Shown one piece after another: positions 9,966 to 21,039 of a DNA stretch of 64,000 bases (positions within the stretch are counted from its first letter, which is position 1; each line of letters opens with the position of its first letter). The stretch is from Podospora pseudoanserina (taxonomy: Eukaryota > Ascomycota > Sordariomycetes > Sordariales > Podosporaceae), in NCBI RefSeq assembly GCF_035222485.1, contig NC_085920.1, positions 558,001-622,000 on the forward strand. The letters are read 5' to 3'. Position numbers and translations under genes: made by a program. The notes under the pieces were generated by a model. It had not been told where the DNA came from. It did no database searches and worked only from the letters and a program-made list of their open reading frames with translations.

Positions 9966-12900
9966 ATGTCCAAATCCTGGCAGCCCACGCTACGGCTGCC
10001 CAAGTCAAGTTTCCCGTAAGGATCTTCTGTTTGCCCACCGTTTCCCCCCCAAAATCAATTTGCTCAGTTTTTCGTCTTGCCATTCAGAAACCGGCCGCGA
10101 CTCCACGAACGGAAGCAGTACATCCTGCGATGCACCGATGATTTTTACGAGTGGCAGGCGGCCAATCGCCCTGCCGACAACGAGTTCCTCCTTCACGACG
10201 GGCCCCCCTACGCCAATGGCGAGCTTCACGCTGGCCACGCGCTGAACAAGATCCTCAAGGACATGATTAACCGGGTCAAGGTCCAGCAAGGTGCGCTTGA
10301 CGCTGCTTGGGAATACCCCGCCATGCGACACGTTACTGACCGGTTGTGGGTGGGGTGTAAACTACAGGTCGCCGCGTCAAGTACGTACCAGGATGGGACT
10401 GCCATGGTCTCCCGATCGAGATGAAGGTTGTCGAGGCTGCCGAGGGCGGTAAGAAGATGTCGCCGGGGGGTATCCGAAAAGCTGCCCGCAAGCTCGCCTC
10501 CTCGACGGTCAAGGCCCAGATGAACAGCTTCAAGTCGTATGCCGTTATGGCCGACTGGGAAAATAGGTGGACGACGATGGACACTGAGTTTGAGATCAGG
10601 CAGCTGCGGCTGTTTCAGAAGATGGCTCGGAGGGGGCTCATCTACCGGAAACATAAACCTGTGTATTGGTCGCCGTCGTCAGCTACTGCGCTGGCTGAGG
10701 CTGAGCTGGAGTACAATGAGGCCCATGTGTCAAAGTCGGCGTGGGTTAGATTACCCATTGTCAGTGGGTGGCAGGAGGTGATTTCTGGGCTGGAGGGGGT
10801 GGATAAGGATGCAAAGCTCTATGCGGTGATCTGGACGACGACACCCTGGACGCTTCCTGCAAATCAGGCGATCGCGGTGCGCGATGATATGACTTACTCT
10901 ATCGTCAGGTTTGCCGATTACGAGGGGCTTCACCTTGTGAGCATACCAGAGGGAAGCGCAGGTGGAGATCTCCCCGAGATATCCGAAGTGCTGGGCAAGG
11001 TCCAGGGCTCTGAGCTGACGAGGCTGAGGTATCTCAACCCTCTTCTGGATGATTTGACTGCTCTGGAAGGCCGTCCCATTATCCATGCCCCCTTCGTGAG
11101 AGGCGATTCAGGAACGGGTATGGTGCACTGTGCCCCAGGTCATGGTTTTGACGATTACCTGGCCTGCGAAGCTCTGGGAATCCCAGCAGTTTCACACGTG
11201 GACAATGAAGGTCGCTTCACCGATAAGGCTTACCCCAGGAACCCTGATTTACTCGGGGGAATTCCCGTCCTGGAAGGCGGTAGTGACGCCGTGTTGGACT
11301 TGCTTGGCAACGAAAATGGGTACATTCTCAAGGTCAGATATTACAAGCACAAGTACCCATATGACTGGCGGACGAAGAAGCCCATCATCATCCGCGCCAC
11401 AGCTCAGTGGTTTGCCGATGTGGGGAGCATCAAGGAGCAAGCCCTGGCTGCGCTTGAGGAGGTGCGTTTTGTGCCCGAGACTGGAAAGAACAGACTCGAG
11501 GCTTTTGTCAAGGGCCGGAGCGAATGGTGCATTTCGCGTCAACGATCCTGGGGTGTGCCCATCCCGGCTCTGTATGATGCGAATGGCAATGCGGTCGTGA
11601 CTGATGAGAGCATTGACCACATCATCTCTGTGATCAGGGAAAGGAAGATTGATGCCTGGTGGTTTGATGATGCCCATGACCCTGCGTGGTTACCGGAGTC
11701 ACTGCGCGATCGGGCGGCTGAGTTCCGCCGTGGTCAAGACACCATGGACGTCTGGTTTGACAGTGGTAGCAGCTGGACCCAGACGGACAAGCAAGCTGAT
11801 GTGTACCTCGAGGGTAGTGATCAACATCGCGGGTGGTTCCAGTCGTCTCTTCTGACCCGGGTTGCTGCCATGGTTGCTCAGGACGCTCCAGGAGGGTCAT
11901 CAACTACCAATACTCTTGGTCTTTCACCTTTCAAAACACTCATCACTCACGGATTTACACTGGATAAGGACGGCAAGAAGATGTCCAAGTCTCTCGGGAA
12001 CATCATCTCTGCCAATGAGGTTATGGACGGCTCGCTTCTTTTTGAGCCAACCCAGCCTGGTCAACCACAAGGCAGAAAGAACCGCGAACCAGAAGCGCTG
12101 GGCCCGGATGCTCTGCGCCTTTGGATTGCAACCAGTGACTACACAGGCGATATCATTCTAGGCAAGCCAGTTCTCCGGACTGTCCATCAAGTCCTGCTCA
12201 AGTACCGCACCATCATCAAGATGTTCACCGGAAGCATGCAGCCTGATGCCCGCACAGCCCCCTTAACAGTGGCCGATCACATTGCGTTGATCCAGCTCAA
12301 GGACGTCATGCAAGAAGTCGGCAAGTACTACGACAACTACGAGTTCAACAAGGCGCAAGCGGCCCTCAGCCGCTGGGTTGTCAATGACGTGTCGGCTTTC
12401 TACCTGGAGACACTCAAGGACAGACTATACTGCGGTGACTCTGGCGGCGTTTTGGAGCCCATCTTCAACGGCCTGTTGAGAATGCTGGCGCCCGTCACGC
12501 CCGTGCTTGTCGAAGAGGCATGGGAGTACCGCCCTCAGTGGATGAAGGATGATGCTTCTCTTGTTCACCCTCTCAAGCAGCTTTATGACGCCCCGCTTAT
12601 TGAACCTGTTAGACTTAGTTACGATGAGAAGACCATCCGGGAGAGCATCCCTGCTATTATGGCTGCGCATGGCGCCATCAAGGCTGCTTCGGAGCGGGCG
12701 AGATTGGACAAGGTGCTCGGCTCGTCGCTGGGGTGCTCGGTTGTGTTGGTGTCTCATGCTGAGGGTGGGTTGGCTGTTTTGGAACGGTTCAAGGATGAGC
12801 TGGATGCCATGTTTGTGGTTTCGGCGGTGGATATTGTTCAGTCTAACGGAGGTGAGACGCTCAAGGAGGTTGAGGGGGCGGAGTGGAAGTATAGTGAGGT

Positions 12901-13063
12901 GTTTGACGTCGGTGGGAAGGCTCATACGGCGTATGTTCTGCCTCCGAAGCAGCATAAATGTCCCCGGTGCTGGAGGTATGTTGCGCCGGTGGAGGATGCG
13001 CTTTGCGGGAGGTGTGGGGAGGTTGTTGAGGCGCGGGCTGGTGAGGCTGCCAAAGAGGTGTAA
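9966..13063 (+). CDS. ISM1: Isoleucyl-tRNA synthetase, mitochondrial
   Basis: Charges mitochondrial tRNA-Ile with isoleucine. Exons are 9966-10015, 10088-10290 and 10368-13063 (982 residues). The first exon gives [17 protein letters not shown] and splices in frame to [18 protein letters not shown]. The second join rebuilds [20 protein letters not shown], so both introns are well supported. The class I HIGH motif is HAGH (residues 64-67, after GPPYANGEL). KMSKS lies at 622-626. The editing domain precedes it ([14 protein letters not shown]). The C-terminus keeps a zinc site with CPRCWRYV and CGRC. The very short N-terminal extension and bacterial-type C-terminus mark the mitochondrial rather than cytosolic enzyme. 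Confidence 0.95.
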
Positions 13064-13386
13064 ATAGATGAGATACTCATTCTCTTGAAGAGCCACAGGA
13101 ATTGTAAGATATGTACAATACATCACTTGACCGCACAACCCTGACTTTGTGAACGGGGAGCTCGAGCTTAGACCCTAGACTCGAGCTGCCGCCGGCAAAT
13201 CGTCCCCATCGATAAGACCCTTGGCAGCCAATTGTGGGGCACAACTTTTTCTTATCGAACCTTTCTTCGATGCAGTTTCTCGAAAATTGTTTGCAGGCAT
13301 TCACTTTCCAACAGCTTCGCGCGCGCAGACATTCCCAAGTGTTGCGGCAGTACCACATCGCCAATTGATTTAATTTACAGACAGTC
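13064..13386. other. Intergenic, no gene seen
   Basis: This is the gap of about 320 bp between ISM1 and ROK1 and holds the ROK1 promoter. No other feature was recognised. Confidence 0.45.
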
Positions 13387-15665
13387 ATGGATATCCTCAA
13401 AATCCTCTCCCGAGGCACAAAGCCAAACCCGAAAAACCAAACCGCAAAGGGTTCAGCCGCCGCAGTCGCAGCCACAGCAAAGCTCCCCTCCGCCGGCGCG
13501 GTCCCCCACCCGCAGCTCTTCAACGACCCGGTGTCTTCCTCCTCGAGGGGGAAGAAGAGGAAGAGGAAGAATAAGAGTGGTGATAGAGATGCTGAAGATG
13601 ACGGGCCGGGAAACGACGACGAGGACGACGTCGACTTTTTCGCGCCGCCCAAGCCCAGGACTGAGGCTGTTCAGCAACACAATGAAGAGGATGGAGAAGA
13701 CCAAAAGAAAAAGAAGAACAAAAAGCGCAAGGTCAAGACGCTGGACGAGGACGAATGCAAGCAGATTTTGAGGTCACACAGGTTAAAATTTACGTTGCTG
13801 TCCGAGTCGGTTGGTGGTGTTGCTGAGTTGGAGGCGCGGGCGGTAGAGGGGAAGAAGGAGAAGAAAAAGTCGAAGGAGGGAGGGGAGGAAGCGGGCAAGG
13901 AAAAGGGGCCCAAAAAGGGAAAACTTGCGCAACTCTGGCCCCAGCCTTTGACTGCGTTTGGGCAGCTGAAGTATGATTATGGGATCAATCAGACTTTGGC
14001 AGATAATATTACACGACAGGGTTTTAAAGTCCCCACGGAAGTACAGATGGGCGCGCTGCCGCTTTTGTTGCAGCCGGGGACGGCGCTGGGGGATAACGAG
14101 ATGGAGAAGGGGGTGGACTTTTTGGCTGTTGCGCCGACGGGGAGCGGGAAGACGATTACGTTTTTGATTCCGGCTATTGAGGGGGTTTTGAAGGCTAGGG
14201 GGAGGTGAATGAGGGGGAAGAGGTCAAGAATGAGCTGAGGGCGATTGTGGTTGCGCCTACGAGGGAGTTGGCGAGTCAGATTGTGAATGAGGGGAGGAAG
14301 TTGGCTATTGGGACGGGGGTGAGGGTTGTGTTGATGAAGAGGGGGTTGAGATTGCAGGCAGAGGGTGGAGCGGAGAAGGCTGAGGAGGATAGTGACTCTG
14401 AGGATGAAGAGGAGAAGCCAGAGGAGGCAGAGCACGACCAGGACGAGGATGAGGAAGACAAGGAAGACAATGACGAGGAGGATGGCGACGACAAGAAAAA
14501 AGATCAGAAAGAAAAACCTCTGGCGAGAGTCGATATCCTCGTTACCACCCCGAAAATCCTCCTCAACTTTCTGTCTGACGACGGCAAGCTCACCAACTCC
14601 AAGAGAACCCTCCCCACAGTCCGAAGCCTCATCCTCGACGAAGCCGACGTCCTCCTCGACCCCATCTTCCGCAAGCAAACCATGGCCATCTGGAAGTCTT
14701 GCGTTCACCCCGACGTAGCCCTGACCTGCTGGTCAGCAACAATGGCCTCTAACATCGAAGCCCTGGTGACAAAACACCTCTCCAAACGCGCCAAACACTT
14801 CAACATCTCCCGCCCTCTCATTCGTCTGGTAGTCGGCCTCAAAGACACCGCCGTTCCCAACGTAACCCACAAGCTGATTTACACCGCCACCGAGCAAGGC
14901 AAGCTCCTGGCACTCCGACAACTCCTCCACCCAGCCTCCTCATCCGACTCCGGCCCCCCATTGCGCCCCCCATTTATAGTGTTTACCCAAACCATTGACC
15001 GCGCCAAGGCCCTGCATAAAGAACTGCAATTCGACATCCCCCTCGAAGCGGGCGGGCAGGCCCGAATCGCAGTTCTTCACTCCTCGCTGAGTGACCAGAT
15101 CCGCTCCAAAATCATGACAAAGTTCCGGATGGGTGAAGTCTGGGTTTTGATCACAACCGACGTCCTCGCCCGGGGTGTGGATTTTGCAGGTGTGAACGGT
15201 GTAGTCAACTATGACGTCCCTACTTCAGCGGCGGGGTATGTTCACCGTGCCGGGCGGACTGGTCGTGCTGGGAGGGAGGGTGGTGTAGCTGTTACTTTTT
15301 ACACAAAGGAGGATATCCCGTTTGTGAAGTCGGTGGCGAACGTCATTGCTGCGAGTGAAAAGCAGGCTGGTAAGGCGGGCAGTGGGGAGGAGTCGGTCAA
15401 GAAGTGGCTTTTGGATGCGCTGCCCAAGGTTGCGAAGGAGGATAAGAGGAAGTTGAAGGTGAGGGGTGTCGAGGCGAGGAGGGCTGGAGGAAAAGAAGCG
15501 AGTATTACTACGCAGAGCAGCTGGGAGAGGAGGAAGGAGAATAATAAACGGCAGGCGATTGAGGCGAGTAAGAAGAGGAAGAGGATGGCGTTGCAGGCAG
15601 AGAAGCAAGGTGGTGGAAAGAAGAAGGATGATGATGGGGAGGAATGGGGTGGGTTGGATGATTAG
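13387..15665 (+). CDS. ROK1: DEAD-box RNA helicase Rok1, interrupted by an apparent 1-bp frameshift
   Basis: A nucleolar ATP-dependent helicase for early 40S pre-rRNA processing. The first frame (13387-14208) gives a basic N-terminus, the Q-motif region ([15 protein letters not shown]) and motif I (VAPTGSGKT). It then ends in TGA just after VLKARG. The second frame resumes at once with [17 protein letters not shown] (motif Ia), DEAD ([11 protein letters not shown]), SAT (CWSATMAS) and [10 protein letters not shown] (motif VI), ending at 15665. The break falls in a run of five Gs at 14198-14202. One more base there would make a single protein of about 759 residues, normal for Rok1. No intron of plausible size fits between motifs I and Ia. 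A sequencing or assembly error is likelier than gene death, because everything else is intact. Confidence 0.88.
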
Positions 15666-15813
15666 TTCGTTGTTGTTACCGGAAGTAAATACCCTTTTGT
15701 TGTAGAATTATCAAAACGGACGCGCTGGTTGAAGAGAATTAATCTGTGTACTGTTCAAAGCCTATCCATATCTACACCCCAAAACTACCCCTAAACTACC
15801 CCTTTTTCAACTG

Positions 15814-17352
15814 CTACCCCCTTTTCCCAGGATAATACCCCTTCGGCAAAAACAACCACGTCTCCGGCCTAAAAATCACCTCAAAACCAACCCCCCCATA
15901 CGTGCCCACCGCACAACTCAAATCATGATACCCCTCCAACCCCGTCACGGGCAAATCAGTCGAGTCACCCTCCTCGTGCAAATTCCACCTCCCAGCCTGC
16001 AGCCCGTTCCTCGTAAAGAAAATCTCCGTCTCCATCCTCCCTGCCACCGCGGTAAAAGTCATGCCGATACCATACCTCTCCCCGACTCTAAACGGTCCCG
16101 TAAAGTCCTTGCCTCCCCACCGGTCATTGATGAACTTGTGGCCGTCATCACCGTGAACAGCCAACGACCCGCGGTGCCAGCCAGGCTGCCGGAAGGATGG
16201 GTAAGGGAGGGCGGTGAATCCCAGACTGAGACAAATCTCGTGGGGGTTGGCGGCCGAAGTGATGGCGACTTCGTAGTAGATTGTCTTCTCTGGGGTGGGG
16301 GAGGTGAAGGGAGAGTGGGTTTTTACTGTGTAGAGAGGGGGAAAGCCGATGATGCTGGGTTTGGTGTTAGCACTGATTAAAAGAGTTGAGTGATGATGAC
16401 GGAAAAACAAAACATACCAAGAATCAGTGGCGTTCCTGTCTGTCTGACCGGCCCAAATGCCGTGCTCTTTGAACTGGAGAGTTCCCTTGAACACATCGGG
16501 GACCATCAGACGGGGGTTGTGGTTGTTTTGAGCCTCCAGGGAGTGGTGGTCGAGGTCAATGGGCGGGGAAAGGGGGTGCTGACGGCACCATGCCTCGCCT
16601 GCTTCGGCTTCGGCCTCGGTGGCGTTGGTTGCGTGGGAGGAGTCATACGCCGCGAAGAAAGCAGGAGGGGGTGGAAAGAGAGAGGTGTCGGGGACGACTG
16701 ACTCCCAGTCGTGCTTGGTCTCCTGGGGTTTAGATGCTGCGGGAATGGGAGGAGCGCTGGGAGGGGGAATGGAGGCGTAGTCATTACGCGGGAGAGGAGG
16801 ACCAGGAGGGGGGGCGTAGTCGTTGCTAGCTCCGTGAGACGGTGGAGGCCCGGGAGGAGGAGCAAAGTCGTCACCAGCTCCGTGGGAATGGGGCGGCGGT
16901 GGTCCCAGGGGAGGTGCGTAGTCATTCCCGGTTCCGTGAGAAGGGGGTGGTCCGGGAGGAGGCGCATAGCTCTCTACTGCCGGCCGGGTATGAGAAGGAG
17001 GCGGCCCCGGAGGAGGGGCATAGTCGTTGGCTGGTAACTCAGCTGGTGCATTAGGGTTGTGGACTGAGTCGGGAAGCTCAACGGGCATGGTGTGAGATGT
17101 AGCTTGTGTCTGGCTGTACAGATTATTGGAATTCCAGGATGCTGGAGGTTGAGCAGCAGAGAGGGGGCTAGGAGGCGGCGGCTGGTTATATTGCTGCTGA
17201 TGCTGATGCTGCTGGGGCTGTGCCTGGTGTGATGACGAAGCGCTTGCTTTTGGCTCAGGTGCATACGTTGGCTGCTGAGGCGCCTGCCCTGGAGCTGGTC
17301 GTGGGGGAAGATCATCCCCATCATAGAGGTTCTTTTTGCTGCCGAAACACAT
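15814..17352 (-). CDS. Proline-rich SPRY domain protein
   Basis: The frame is open over 512 codons, but a 63-bp intron (16355-16417; GTATGT donor, GCTAAC branch, CAG acceptor) fits inside. Removing it joins TDS to CIIGFPPLYTV, which suits the SPRY fold. The spliced product is 491 residues (exons 17352-16418 and 16354-15814). The N-terminal half is disordered: a Q/H-rich part, then about five imperfect repeats of DYAPPPGPPPSHG near residues 107-195. The C-terminal half is a SPRY domain (KTIYYEVAITS, CLSLGF, GWHRGSLAVHGDDG, FFTRNG, VGFEVIF). Architecture resembles fungal Ssh4/Ear1-like proteins, but no transmembrane helix is seen, so that relation is only a guess. Confidence 0.78.
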   Translation of the reverse strand: MCFGSKKNLYDGDDLPPRPAPGQAPQQPTYAPEPKASASSSHQAQPQQHQHQQQYNQPPPPSPLSAAQPPASWNSNNLYSQTQATSHTMPVELPDSVHNPNAPAELPANDYAPPPGPPPSHTRPAVESYAPPPGPPPSHGTGNDYAPPLGPPPPHSHGAGDDFAPPPGPPPSHGASNDYAPPPGPPLPRNDYASIPPPSAPPIPAASKPQETKHDWESVVPDTSLFPPPPAFFAAYDSSHATNATEAEAEAGEAWCRQHPLSPPIDLDHHSLEAQNNHNPRLMVPDVFKGTLQFKEHGIWAGQTDRNATDSWYVLFFRHHHSTLLISANTKPSIIGFPPLYTVKTHSPFTSPTPEKTIYYEVAITSAANPHEICLSLGFTALPYPSFRQPGWHRGSLAVHGDDGHKFINDRWGGKDFTGPFRVGERYGIGMTFTAVAGRMETEIFFTRNGLQAGRWNLHEEGDSTDLPVTGLEGYHDLSCAVGTYGGVGFEVIFRPETWLFLPKGYYPGKRG

Positions 17353-18360
17353 TTTGGCTGGGTTCAGATTCTGTTTTGTTTCCTTTTGGTAAGATGTTGT
17401 AAGCGCACACGTTTTAAAGCGACTGGATGTTGGATGGTTGCCCAGTCACGAAGCACCTCAGCCAACGGGTGATAGACAAAGGTCAGTGAATGCCTTGCCT
17501 TTCAAATTCCAAAACCTATAGCAACAGAACGACCGGCTTTAATGTCCTTCTTGCGGCATCAGATGATGAGTGATGGATTAGGACACGGAGGGACCAACTG
17601 ACACGCGCTGGATAGAGAACCTTTTGGGGTGCGCAGCCACTGCCAAGATGGCGCTAGCCACCTGCGTAACCAGGCTTGATAACAGCACAAGAACCCTCCA
17701 ATTCCACAAGGCAGTCGCTATCTGCCCCACACTGCACCACCTGGATGATGACTTTGCTGCCAGATCTGACCAACTTACAATCTGTGGCGTTTAGCTACAG
17801 AACGTTTGAATGGGGGACTGTACCCAGTCAATATTTGGAAACTGGCGAGGCCAGTCCAATCTTGCTCGAAGTCTCCTGGTGACGTGGAAAGTAAGTTTGG
17901 CTTGGCATTCCTGGCGCACTTTCGGAGCCGATGTCCGATGACTAGCGGACCGGTATAGGGCATTCCGTCGGCCCGATCGAATTGTGGATCTCGGCGAAGA
18001 GTTGACGATGAATAAGGGCAAGTATGTACGCCTGGGAAACACAGCTTTATATGATGTGGCTCAAACCGAACGATCGTGTAAGGATAAGGTCCCGTTATTG
18101 CCTTTGATATCTTCAATGCTCGATATGTTATCACAGATAGTGAAAGTCAAGTTGAGAATTTCTGAGGACAAATGAAAATGTCTAAAACTGCGTTTATTAA
18201 CCTCAAGTTATCTTCAAAGTATCACACAAATCAAACAAGTCAAATTTAACGGTATATTTGAAATGATTTAAATTGAATTAAGTAAGCTAAATACTATCAA
18301 ATCATATCACTAAAAACTACCCAATAACCATATTTACTACTGACATATACCTGTTCAAAC
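17353..18360. other. Gene-free stretch, AT-rich at its right end
   Basis: No supported gene. The left part is the upstream region of the SPRY gene. From about 18180 to 18340 the base composition becomes strongly AT-rich, next to the promoter/LTR-like block. Confidence 0.45.
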
Positions 18361-18361
18361 A

Positions 18362-18560
18362 TGTCACGGTTTTGAGAGACAGTGGGCCACGGGAGCCAAT
18401 CAGGGCTGGACCAAGCGATCGAGCGGGGCTCACGGTCCACGGTCCAGTATCGGCCAATCAAGAGTGGACCGAGGACCGTCTGTAAGTCAACGGTCCACGG
18501 TCCCAAGGTCTATATATACGGAGGAACTGGCTGGTATAGATAGACAGTTCCGCAGTATGC
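18362..18560 (+). promoter_or_regulatory. Promoter-like or solo-LTR-like block with CCAAT boxes and TATA
   Basis: A 58-bp segment is tandemly duplicated. CCAAT occurs at 18396-18400 and again at 18454-18458. CGGTCCACGGTCC occurs at 18433-18445 and again at 18491-18503. A TATATATA follows at 18511-18518. The block opens TGTCACGG, a common LTR start. The order duplicated enhancer, TATA, short leader resembles the U3-R part of a retrotransposon LTR. It abuts the truncated end of the vWA/kinase pseudogene. No second copy or target duplication was identified, so a solo LTR is only a candidate. Confidence 0.4.
18396..18510. repeat. 58-bp imperfect tandem duplication
   Basis: Two adjacent units share GCCAATCA, TGGACC and CGGTCCACGGTCC, each pair offset by exactly 58 bp. 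The units differ at several positions, so the duplication is not recent. Confidence 0.7.
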
Positions 18561-18650
18561 AATACAAGTCACAATCGTTGGTATCTTGACTATTGTGATG
18601 GAGGCAAGCCATTTGTTGTACACTGTTTAGCTGTTCCAAACCAGGATTGT

Positions 18651-20119
18651 TCAGAAGCGCCTTCGACTAGTATCCCTTTCAGAGGTTCTGGATAGGGGTT
18701 CGTCACATGTTGTTAAAGAATGACTTAGCAACAAGGCGAGTGGTGGAGGAGTCGTTCGGGCGTAGGGCGCCACACGCGTCGTCCCCTTGTTGAACGGAGT
18801 CGAGCGAGTGCGAAGAGTCAGATGAATCAAGCCTATCCGGATCTTTCTGTTGGAAATCATCATATCCGTAGGCGTGTGGGCCCTATATGTCATGATCTCG
18901 GGGCAAAGACCTTCCAGCTCCAAGGTCTTGTCAAACCAGCCAGGTGTGTCCCACTGCGGTGCAATTGACTCTAGTTGTATATCCTCTTCGTCTTCCTTGA
19001 TAAACACGAGCTATTAACCAGGTGATGTTGCTCTTTTCCGCCCCCGAGTACCATCAGCATTGCTTCCGCTTCTCAATGCCAAAGAAAGATGAACGCTGGT
19101 ATTCGAGATGGACATCGAGGTGGCCTGCACGATCAAGCCCTGTAGAGCACTGTACTAGTTCCCTAGATTTAACTCGGGGAACGTGGGCCTGACTTGCCAC
19201 AGCGATGAAGCTTGTTGTTGACCTGCTCGCTGTAGTAATTGTCAGGAAGTAGGCTAGCCCCTGCTCCAGCTCCCGCATACACCTGCGCGAAGACCGCGGC
19301 CATACGATCGGTATGAGCAGTGATGCGCAAGAAGATGTAGTTGATGTTCAATTTGATCAGTCTGTGGATCAGCCAGTTGTACGTAAGGCCGTGATGCTCA
19401 CTACCTGGCTCCATCCAGCTATCACGCAATAAGTCATTCAAGTCTCGACCCTGCGGTAGTGTATCGGCGATGTGAATGAGGCACCGGGTTTGTTGCTGCC
19501 AGGAACTTTTGGTGGCCCTCTGTAGGGCGCCAAGAACATCTTCGGGATAGTCGTCTCCTCTAGTTGCGGTCAAGGTGTTAAGAAATACCAAGACTCCCTC
19601 AACGGAAGTTGTAAAATCTTGAAACTGGATATGGGGTTTGTCTCGGTGATCTTTGTACCCAACCACAGCAATACGTAAGGTGGTTTCGTCAAAGAATAAT
19701 CTTTTGACCTCAGCTACGGTACTCTTGATTTGTTGTTTGACGGCGTCGAGATATGCTTTCAGAGGATGCGTGGTATCGACGAGAAATAGCAGGTCGGTTC
19801 AGCAGGCTGCCTTGAAGATCCCCTTCGTGTTGCGTGGTGGTAATGCAGCGTTTGCTGTGTCCACCGCTTCCAGGAACTGACGTATCCGAACCGTAGAGCT
19901 GACGGCAGAGCCCTCCACAGACGATCCAACTCTAACAAAGCTCATCTCCGAAGGTGTTGATATCACAGATTCGGAGGGAGTTAAAATTCCAGATTGAGTA
20001 GGAGTCGACCTGTCAGATTACAAAGATAGTTTACTTCTTATAGGCACAGAACGCAAAAAAGCATTGACGATGGCAGTTATTTCAGCGCGCGAGGCTCTGG
20101 AGCGAGAGATGGACTTCAT
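18651..20119 (-). pseudogene. Decayed vWA / alpha-kinase (VwkA-like) gene
   Basis: Reading the minus strand from an ATG at 20119, a leader exon is followed by a probable intron and then EMSFVRVGSSVEGSAVSS. TGA at 19799-19801 interrupts just before TDLLFLVDTT. The vWA domain continues (LRIAVVGYKDHRDKP, GDDYPEDVLGALQ, QQTRCLIHIADTLPQGRDL). The usual DTTGSM metal-site text reads DTTHPL here. The frame breaks again near 19169-19250. It resumes at 19007 with the linker to the kinase domain (IQLESIAPQWDTPGWFDKTLELEG) and the first alpha-kinase strand. A further frame change is needed to read STTRLVAKSFF, followed by a stop. The rest of the kinase domain is missing. Several independent breaks plus truncation make this a pseudogene. 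Confidence 0.8.
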
Positions 20120-21039
20120 GATTGCTAGAGACTACTGTACGGTTGCCGGAGAGAACGTCTGAGAAGGGGAGTATCGCCTTGCTTATATATGTGTATTAGC
20201 GGGTAAAATTTCGAGTGAGATAATCACTTTGTGTTTAACTGCTGTCATCTCCTTTGATAGGTGTTCAGGAAATCTTTAAACGCCACTTTAAAGGGGAATG
20301 TTGTGGAGTCGGTTGGATGGTGAAAGAACCGGTCGAACTTTGGGGTCTATTTACACGTAATAGCCATTACCCATTACCCACCACTACCATCACACAGGTG
20401 TGTACTTCTCACTGCGGAATGGTGGAGCGGTGCCTAATACAGCTGAGACAGACCATGTGAGAGATGTGGTAACAGCCTCCGGTGGGTGGCCGTTTGCTCC
20501 GGTCAAGCCCCAGGTTACGAGAGGAATGAGTGAACAAAAAGACTTAGTGTGCTGACACCCCCCAATCACAACCTCCAATTACGAAGTTTAAAGGGCAGAT
20601 GGTGGAGGTGAAAGATCCCAACCGAGCCAAAATTCCTCAACAGTTCTGTAGGTACTCTTAGCTCATGATATTCTGCAGCCGGGCCAAAAAGACACATCTC
20701 GGATGGTGGGATTCAAATGGGATAGTAAGTCATACACAATAGGTAGTCGTCGGTGATCAGACTCGCAGAGCAACACTCAAAATCCACCCGATGCTTGAGG
20801 CGAATGAAAGACTCAGATTGCCTTACTATCATATCAACCTAGCTGGGCAACAGCTGGCCCAGAATCCAGCCACACCGTCGCACATGCCATCTGAAAACCG
20901 GAACAGCAACCCCAATCATCCCCAAATATCTGACGCCGAAAAGCCTCGACCCATTTTACAAAGTTTAATGGCATCAAAACACCCCCAGACGCCTTTGACT
21001 CCCCCCACCAACCCTTCGATGATAACTCCTCAAGCCTAT
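20120..21039. other. Gene-free stretch between the pseudogene and the calcium exchanger
   Basis: About 920 bp with no supported gene. The plus-strand open frame from 20791 into 21450 is mostly antisense to the exchanger. Confidence 0.45.

Noticed and set aside
12425-13138. 237-codon frame antisense to the end of ISM1
   Set aside because: It overlaps conserved synthetase sequence including the zinc site, and nothing in it looks like a protein family.
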